Source: Flammula alnicola (Eukaryota; Basidiomycota; Agaricomycetes; Agaricales; Strophariaceae). From it: a stretch of 64,000 nucleotides of DNA. The notes below the pieces were generated by a model, which was given only the letters and a program-made list of their open reading frames with translations, did no database searches and was not told the DNA's origin. The position numbers were made by a program, and so were the translations under genes. The stretch covers positions 1-64,000 of the forward strand of contig JADNRV010000077.1 of assembly GCA_015499995.1 (NCBI GenBank), read 5' to 3'. Each line of letters opens with the position of its first letter. The stretch's first letter is position 1. Shown here piece after piece: positions 56,797 to 64,000 of this stretch.

Positions 56797-58296
56797 GCAC
56801 CGCTTCATGAATCCCAAGTCGATTTCAAATGAAAATGCCTATCCGTTGCTGCCTTCACGTTCTCTCGTTGGTTCGAAATTGTTCGATATCGATTCCTGAT
56901 GATGCGTATTCGTACCGAGCCGCCACCGGCGTCTCCTAATATACTCGTATTTTGACATGAATATCAGTCTAATATTTTCTTACAACACTAGAACCAAAAA
57001 CGAACATACATACGAAATAGATAGCTACATAGTGCTGTAGACGACTTCCTGAGAGTGTACCTGATATTGTGCAATGTAAAGTTTTCCAGGGAAACTTGCA
57101 GCTGCTTTCCCCAGGTTTTAATTAGACGGTGGGCAGACCGCGCTGCCGATCACGCTAAGATACTTTTGGATCACCTCCCCCACTGCCAAGCCAGGCTGAA
57201 CGGTCTGAATCTTGACGGGTACACTCTTTCACGAACGTTTGTTTCTGTAGCTCCTCAGAGAATCGGGAGTTCAGAACTTAGATGGAGTCCAGCCTGCAGG
57301 CACGAATCGTGACCATTGTGCTGTGCCACTGCACTGATCCTCACAAGAAGTTGTTCTAACGTGAAAGCGCGCTTTTTGTTTGAACTCATTTTCGATAGCT
57401 ATTGACATGCGAATGTAGACTCAATGCATTCGGCCCCCGAGTTCACCATGGAATGATCATTGCCCGCATACTAAATCGAACGAGGGTGGTGCGGTGGTAA
57501 TGGAAATTATACGGCGCTACTCTGGCGGCTCATCACGGCTTTCTGGATCGTTCGTCGCCCTCGTTCATATGAAAGAATGGAATTTAGGTTTCTGATTGTT
57601 CCCCCCTGATGCAATGCTAATAGACACTACCTACAAAGCGACTCATGCATCTCAGCGTTCTCAAGATGACCTCGGAACTTGAAAGGATCCAAAATAGTCA
57701 AGCGCATTCCCTTGGTATTTTTGCCAGTTCTATACACGGACAGACTTGAAAAAATGCGAGAATTTGGAAAATCTTTCGAGCTTTCGAAGCTGGTTGCTCG
57801 CGGATGCCGTTCAATTTTGGGATTGGAATTTGATTTCTTCGAGATTCCTGTCCATGACCCTTTCAACTCGCGCCACTCCATCAAGCACCTTCCCCCGCAT
57901 CACGGGTATTTGCCCATACATGACGGTACTCGGCTTCGTGTAATTCATGCTAGTTGGAATGTAGAATATTTGCCGTTCGGTTAAGAGTCCAAATTCGTTG
58001 TGATATTATTGGCTGGGACTTGTGGAGCCCCGCAAGTCGTTCTACCGACAATGAATCTAATGCTGCTTCGCCGAGATTCGAGAACGTAAAGCGTACGTTA
58101 AGGGACATTCTGTGCCGTGAGCGCGTGAACAATACCTGTGCTGCTCATGAACGTGCAAGGCTATTTGGTTATTTAGTGGTAAACGAAAAACCTATAAAAA
58201 GGGACGCCTTTTCAGCTTCAACCTCACTCAACCTCCCTTACAATCTCAACCTCCCTTACAATCGATTACTCTCAAACAGTACAACTGCCTCTCAAC
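56797..58296. other. Intergenic region between P450 and the secreted-protein gene
   Basis: Short open frames (57055-57312, 57679-57984) show no family motifs or splice-supported extensions. The last 110 bp are the promoter of the next gene. Confidence 0.55.
58193..58200 (+). promoter_or_regulatory. TATA box of the secreted-protein gene
   Basis: TATAAAAA, 97 bp before the ATG. Between them lies a C/T-rich stretch with two copies of CAACCTCCCTTACAATC, a typical fungal transcription-start context. Confidence 0.65.
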
Positions 58297-59198
58297 ATGA
58301 ACTTCACCACTGCATTTATCTCCCTCCTCGCTGCTGTCCAAGCTGTCGTAGCCGTTCCGTTCGGTTCCTCCGATGCAGTAGGTCGCCGTGTGGCCTGTGT
58401 GCGCTCAATGGCTCACTTGAATTCTTCCCTTTAGACCCAGGTTGCGCCCGTCCCCGTCACCAAGCTTGTCTGCGACGGTGATAGCTACAAATGCACTGCG
58501 TCTTTGGTAAGTTAGTATACTCTGGACGCGTTAAATTTCTACTAATCAAATTACTAGGATTATGGCGACGGCAGGTGGCGCGCTCAATGGGGAACCGCCG
58601 TTTTCCACACTAGTCTCTTCGGTGCGCCCGACCACAATGCAGCTATTGTACGTTTCTATTTGCCCAAGTACTCCTCGAATCTTCGTGACCGACGGCCATT
58701 TCCTTACCTCTACAAACAGAACGCGATGGCGATGGCGCCAGTTACTGTCACGAAGCTTGTCTGCGATGGTGACACCTACAAATGCACTGCTAACTTGGTG
58801 AGAAATTTTCAGCCCTTGAAAGCGGATGATCAATTACTGACAAATTTGTCCGTAGGACTTCGGCGATGGTAAATGGGTAGCTCAGTGGAGCACCAACGTT
58901 TTCCACCAGGGGTTCGCATCTGAGGTAAGCTTATCGATACTTGGGACATTTTCAAAACTCTTTCTGAATTACTTACGTTTTTAGGGTGCTCAAGTTGCCC
59001 CAGCACCTGTCACCAAGCTCGTTTGTGACGGTGATTCTTACAAGTGCACTGCTGTCTTGGTGAGAGAATTTTCCAGTTGTTCAGGTTGAGTATTCAATTA
59101 CTGAAATTTGATGCCCCTAGGACTACGGTGACGGACGCTGGGTTGCTCAGTGGAGCACCGATGTCTTCCACTCTAGCGCCTTCCGCGACATGAACTGA
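58297..59198 (+). CDS. Small secreted protein of three exon-pair repeats, 180 aa
   Basis: Family not recognised. Seven exons (58297-58377, 58435-58506, 58558-58647, 58720-58797, 58856-58924, 58985-59059, 59121-59198), every intron in phase 0. Residues 1 to about 20 are a signal peptide (MNFTTAFISLLAAVQAVVA). The mature part is three copies of one about 40-residue unit: VTKLVCDGDSYKCTA followed, across an intron placed identically in each copy, by LDYGDGRWVAQW and VFH. Each unit has two cysteines, so probably one disulphide per unit. The repeats are 70-85 per cent alike by eye. The gene grew by tandem duplication of an exon pair. Size, secretion and Cys content would fit an effector or cell-wall protein, but no function is shown. 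Confidence 0.85.
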
Positions 59199-59988
59199 TG
59201 CTTGCCATCAGGTTCCTATCCTGCCAGTGCTAGGCGGAAGGGCACCAAATGCAAAGAATTTAGTTGAAATGTTGGACTCAGTAGCCGTGTTGTCGACGTC
59301 GTAGCAATGCTTATCCCAAGTTAGCCAGTTGAAAATCATGTACTCGAATATCTTTTTTTGCAAAATTGATTGAATGAAAACACAGAATATTGTCCGCTAC
59401 TGCTTTGGAGCACTATGTAAGGCAAATACACGAGAGTTAGAATTTTAACACTTATTTTATTCAGACCTACGAGGCGGTAGATGGAGGGGACAGGAAGAAA
59501 AGCGCGTCGACCTTGCGCCACACATCACGATCGAGGACCATTTCCAGAAAAGGGTTGTCAAAAAAGATCACGTGTTGGAAAATTCGGGGAGCCCAAGTCC
59601 GCTTGCAAAGCAGACAGGTTTTGCATCTTCGAGCCTAGATGATATTATTCGGCCTTTATTACATTTACATTCCTACGAAGAAAGGGAACCAGGAAATTGG
59701 AGTATCAGTTACGATATTGCGTTGGTTCTAAACCATTTACCTATCGCCAGTGGAACTTGAACGTTGAACGTTTGAACGACCGACACGTAGTAACTGTACC
59801 CAGTGTGCACTTTCACTTCCCAGAACTCGCCGCTGGACGGAGTCGTCGAGCTCCGGGAGCAAGATTCTGACCACTTCTCTTCAACTCCGACTGCTCGCTC
59901 ATAGGCTAATGAAAATCAATAAAAAATGAATTCCCCCAAATTATATACCATGCTGAACATGCGTGACAGTAAAAATACGACTTCAAAT
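59199..59988. other. Convergent intergenic region
   Basis: 3' flanks of the secreted-protein and DUF4246 genes. A 62-codon open frame at 59572-59760 has no support. Confidence 0.5.
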
Positions 59989-62223
59989 TCAATGTTCGCA
60001 AAGAGAGATGGTCTCGACCTCTATTTCCAACGCGGCGCCCTGATTGACGACAAATTCTCTCCTCTCCTCCATCAATTCCTCTCGCAAAGCCTTCGCCGTG
60101 TGTAAGCTGATCGGGAAGTCCGCATCTTCGAGGATATGATCTTGTCCTTCACGTGGAGGCTCTGCGACATTCGAACGTTGCTTCTGGCGAGTTGTGGCCG
60201 TAGACGACGAGGACGCATGGTCTTGTTTCTGCCGCGCCGACTGGGATGCCTCCTGCCACCAATCCTGTCGTTGGCAAGGGACGTGCGCGGTGCTGATGAC
60301 CTTGATATTTGGGTCCACGAGGAAGAGCGCCACGATTTTGCGGTGTCCCGGCTTTGCCGGGTCGGCGAGTTTGAAGGGCCCAACGCGGTGTTGAAGAATG
60401 TTCGAAAAGGTGAGGAGGCGACCTTCGCTCGTCTGCACACTTCCTACGTCCTGGATTGCCGGCCCGTCTTGCTCGCAGCCGAAAACAACGGTGAGCCAGT
60501 CGTAATGATCTTGTGGGTAAGATATAGCAACCGTATCTTCGTCAATGAATGTCTGCCGGAATGAAATAGACGAGGGCGTGATGTTGGAGCACGAATAGTA
60601 GTAAAGGGAAGTTGCGACAATGTGCTCATTCTATGCACGCGTTTTGTCAGATAGTGGTCAAGGTCTAACGATGAAATAGTAATATCGCCTACCAGTTTAC
60701 CTTCCACGTGCCAGGAGCCTCCATTATAATCGGGCTTCTCGGGCGTTAGCTCGATGTTGGCCAACTTGACTATTACTTGCAGCCCTCGCTTCCGATATTC
60801 GTCTCTTAAGCTGAAGTCGGGAGGGGAGCGGAGAGGAGCGAAAGGCATTTCTGGTTCCGGGCGCACCACTTGTCGAGTATCTTCAATCCAGCTCTGTCGT
60901 CTGTCGTCGAAGTCGCCTTCATCTTCGCCAGTGATCCGCTGTGGACCATCTCTCTCAGGACCAGCTTCAGGATCTGGATCGTAAATACACTCTGTGTACT
61001 CGATGCGTCGTTCATGGTACCAGGGGTATTGAAGGGGAGCTAAAGACAAGTCCCAGAGAGGAATAGACGCGGAAATCAGCTTTTCAATGAGGCCGTAGAG
61101 GGGTTTTTCAGTCGCAGGGTGAAGGTTATTGATATAGCTCGTTATCCTGGAAAGATTATGAGAATGTATAACATGAAAGCAACGAACATTTACCCTACTT
61201 TGCTTCTTCTCCAGATATATCAACTTCGCAAGGGAGCCATTGGAACTTGGCACTATACGGTTTCCATAAAGCTGCGTTCAGATAAGCCCCGATCTCGACA
61301 GTTTCAGCTTCAGGAGGAACCTCCGTGATTCTTCCTTGGCCACAACGCTCGATGCAGTCCTCCAAGGTGGTGGTCTCGCCGTTCTCCAATACACGCGTAT
61401 GACCATAGACGAGTGGGAAGAGAGAAGGATGGACCAAGTCCCAAACTTTCTCGTCTGAGCCTGGGTGCCAATCTCTGAGGTTGTCAGGGATCGAGTCTTC
61501 AAATTTGGTGACAGCTTGCTGCAACGCTTGCTTGAATTCTGAAGATAGGGCAGTGTCGGATTTGACCACGTCGCCATTGTAAACGACAATCGGCGGCGGA
61601 TTTGCGGGAGAAGTGAGAACGAAGGTCGCCTTGTAGCGCAGCTCGTCAAGACACCAGTCGACCATCTTCGGGGTGATATCGCGGTCAGAAGCGAGTGCCT
61701 CGTCTCTCCATTTCTTTGCAATTTCTGGGTTGTTTACCTTAGTAGTAGTTGATATTGGGTTAGGCTCGGTGGGATGTCGATTTCTGATATGTATAAGTAC
61801 CTTGATGTGCCAGTCTGGCTTGTCGGTGATGCTATTCATCAGCTGAAGCATCGTGAACTCACGAAGAGTAGTCATAGGTAACCTGTTGCCCGTACTAGGA
61901 TGGGTGTAATGTCGGAATTGAAATGAACTAAGAACATTGAAAACATACTTATATCCCGTACTCAACAAATTCGGGAAAGGGCCCCCAACGTAGTCTGGAT
62001 CTTCCGTACCAGGTTCGAAGTTGAGAGGGCGTCCGAAGCCTGGAAGCAGAGTCCCAGAAGATGACGCCCTCGAAAGTCGAGGGCGTCCCGTTTTTCTGGG
62101 ACTTTCACGCAGCGCTGGCGAGTCTTCAGAGACTGTTCGGTGATGTCGAACGATAGAATACGAACCTGTCAGACATCTAAAACGCGCAAATCTCCCCGCA
62201 GCTCGGGTCTGGACTAGCAACAT
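59989..62223 (-). CDS. DUF4246 family protein, 663 aa, five exons
   Basis: Exons 62223-61949, 61882-61801, 61737-61199, 61146-60693 and 60630-59989 join in frame (1992 nt). Family hallmarks: LLPGFGRPLNFEPG, MTTLREFTMLQLMN, KFQWLPCEVDI, TSYINNLHP, IPLWDLSLAPL, SWHVEGKLNEHIVATSLYYY, YDWLTVVFGCEQDGPAIQ, LLTFSNILQHRVGPF and GHRKIVALFLVDP. The His/Glu in WHVEG and the His in LQHRV with the Arg of GHRK resemble an Fe(II)/2-oxoglutarate dioxygenase fold; activity is unproven for the family. The Arg-rich N-terminus (TRAAGRFARFRCL) could be mitochondrial targeting or disorder. ATG 62223 is the first in frame. Intact. Confidence 0.87.
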
Positions 62224-62928
62224 TGAAGAGAACGGTCCGGCTCGCAAAATTTAAAGCAGAGTAGGATGAGGATCAACGATGTTTATCGAGTCATTTGGTG
62301 AGAAAGTTTTAACGTGCTGTTCAAACGATACAACGTTGATTAATGGAACTTCCTAATTTCCGAATTTTCTCAGAGGAGCGCAGGGACACGGTAGTGATGG
62401 CGTACACACGAGCAAACAACTTTCAGTACTCTCGCATTGAAAACGGTTAAGTATGTAAAATCTTGAAGTTCGAAGAATACGGAGGACAATACGATGATTA
62501 ACGGTAACGAGAGAAGGATTACATGCGGTTTTTAGAGAATACTACAAATACTCTACATACGTAAACATGTCCGTGGCGTGCGTCGAATTGACACATGAAT
62601 CACAGATTCCAACACAAGACACTGTAAGTTCTTCGATGTTTGTAGTGATTTTTTATGTTCTTGCGACCATCTCTCCCCTACTATGAGTTCCATTCAGAGG
62701 GGCACACACCAATGAAAGCGATGGCTCGAAAAGGAAACAGTTGTTGTTGTATATTAGGACCAGAAGGCTATTGTTCCTGTTTGGACCATTGTGACTGTCG
62801 TCCCTCTGCCCTCATTCATCAACCTCCTCATTTTACATTGCGCTACCCACCCTTTTTCTCTTCCAAATCACGATAATAACCCTGTTGAAACTTCTGTCTA
62901 CACACATACATCGCATCTGACGCGCAAA
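62224..62928. promoter_or_regulatory. Divergent promoter region
   Basis: Shared upstream region of the DUF4246 gene (-) and the next gene (+). CCAAT-like and T-rich tracts are present (C/T-rich before 62929), with no other gene. Confidence 0.45.
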
Positions 62929-64000
62929 ATGCTTGACTCATCGCCAGTGGCACTGCCGCCCGTTCGTAGGCCGCTGAAACGGTCGGCATCGACAGCCTCG
63001 TTGCCCACACCTCCCAGAACGCATCGCAAACACGCTCGTGGGAGGTCGAGGGGGTCTTGCGATAGCGAAAGCGATGAGAATGCCGTGTTATCAAGCGATG
63101 ATGAGGAGTTGGGGGGTCACAAGAAGCGGAGGACGGGTGACGCAATTGAAGCTGCTAACGAGGAGGCATTCTGGCTCAGTGGTTCAGCCGGTCTGAACGC
63201 AGATGCAGCGGCAGAGAGCTTGTCGAAGGACGACAGCGCGTCCAAATCGAAGGCTGTGCCGCTTCTGTACCGCCGGAGACACGCCCAGCAGGCTCACGTC
63301 GATGTGGCACCTGTCTCGCCTCCTCCTTCGCATCGCAAGGCAGCTGTCGGGACTCTTCCGCTTGATAGCGTTCCAGGTAGCTCCTCTTCGCCTCCTTCAA
63401 CACCCAGGGCGACGCGTTCAGCTACCAAACGCGCCATCCGAGACTCGCCCGACAACCCGTTCCTTGCCACTCCTGTAAAAGTCGTAGAAGATAGCGATAC
63501 CCCCAGTGCAAGCAGTGCGAACCCTAGCCCACATACACCGAATCATGAAAAACCTACCGTCACATACGTCTTGTATGCTTTTCCCTTCTTTTGCTTCTGC
63601 TGGGTCTGGACTAATTTGTTTTTTTTTTCTCTTTTTCTCCTAGCCGCGGTGTTCGTCGTGTCTACCAAAACCCACTCTACAACCACGCAGAAGATAGGCC
63701 ATATTCTCCCCCTCCTGCCTCCAAGCTCCCCATCGAAGACCCAGATTACTCGCCCGCAGTCACATGCACTCCCAAGTTGCTCTTCCCTGCCGCCCGTCGG
63801 AATACCAAGGGCAAGAAAGCTGCTGCTGCGGCTATTCGTACCAAGAGCAAGAAGCGCGCACGGTCGCCGTCTTTGAGCGGTGACGAGGCTCAGGCTGCGG
63901 AGATCCGGCCGCTGAAGTTGAACTTTGGAGAGCCCGAGAAGAAGAAGAACGTGCAGACCCTGGATCAGGAGCTCAAGACCGCTGGCGAGCCGCTCTCCAT
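62929..64000 (+). CDS. Conserved nuclear-like protein, 5' part
   Basis: Exon 1 62929-63572, intron 63573-63643 (GTATGC...CTAG), exon 2 63644 to beyond the window. The protein is disordered, Ser/Pro/Arg-rich: PLKRSASTASLPTPPRTHRK, a Ser/Asp acidic stretch, SPDNPFLATPVK, then the conserved-looking TVTYVFRGVRRVYQNPLYN across the splice and DYSPAVTCTPKLLFP. Several S/T-P sites in basic context suggest a cyclin-dependent kinase substrate. Similar architecture occurs in uncharacterised basidiomycete proteins; I cannot assign a function. The intron is confirmed by frame: unspliced reading diverges into a hydrophobic T-rich tract. Confidence 0.75.

Noticed and set aside
57679..57984. 101-codon frame between P450 and the secreted-protein gene
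   Set aside because: No motif, no splice-supported extension, competing frames on both strands.
1..64000. CRISPR arrays, rRNA, tRNA, bacterial operons
   Set aside because: Direct repeats here are transposon repeats without spacer structure; no cloverleaf or rRNA sequence was recognised; genes are intron-bearing.

Overview
The window looks like Agaricomycete (mushroom-forming basidiomycete) nuclear DNA. The evidence is intron-dense genes with 50-80 nt GT-AG introns and CTAAC branch points, a 13-exon microsomal P450, a DUF4246 gene, a KDZ-type transposase with its cysteine clusters, DIRS/Ngaro-like tyrosine-recombinase retrotransposons and a basidiomycete-type Ty3/gypsy element. I saw no bacterial or CRISPR features and no rRNA or tRNA genes.

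About 54 kb (1-54194) is one nest of transposons. The oldest layer is a DIRS-like retrotransposon on the + strand (DIRS-1). It survives as five pieces: 1-1627, 23022-24048, 35248-35886, 42245-42314 and 48096-48548. Four insertions split it, and target-site duplications mark each one. (i) Element I, 1628-23021, has long terminal inverted repeats (TIRs) and 7-bp duplications; it was itself hit by a 15.6-kb Ty3/gypsy element (3765-19391). (ii) Element E3, 24049-35247, holds an inverted copy of its own family, E4 (29008-33787), and a relative of Element I (up to 28845). (iii) A KDZ-like transposon, 35887-42244, has an 8-bp duplication. (iv) Element II, 42315-48095, is an inverted, Ty3-free twin of Element I. 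A complete DIRS-like element (DIRS-2, 48549-54194, minus strand) with split direct repeats abuts the broken end of DIRS-1.

The Ty3 element carries gag-pol on the minus strand, broken by same-direction single-base frameshifts. Between pol and one LTR it also carries two intact, spliced genes in antisense (573 and 383 codons). Elements I, II, III, E3 and E4 have no recognisable transposase. They share a module running outward in both directions from an AT-rich centre: a CCAAT box, a hairpin, an intron, an exon, a second intron that encloses a perfect hairpin, then more hairpins and CAG/CTG hairpin minisatellites. The hairpins stay palindromic while their sequence changes between copies, which is the best candidate here for an undescribed system. 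E4 also carries a captured, decayed fragment of a host C2H2 zinc-finger gene with its intron.

From 54.2 kb on is ordinary gene-rich host sequence: a cytochrome P450 (54551-56796, +), a small secreted protein made of three exon-pair repeats (58297-59198, +), a DUF4246 protein (59989-62223, -) and the 5' part of a conserved nuclear-like protein (62929 to the window end, +). Exon coordinates come from reading the sequence by eye; domain names come from recognising family motifs, not from searches.
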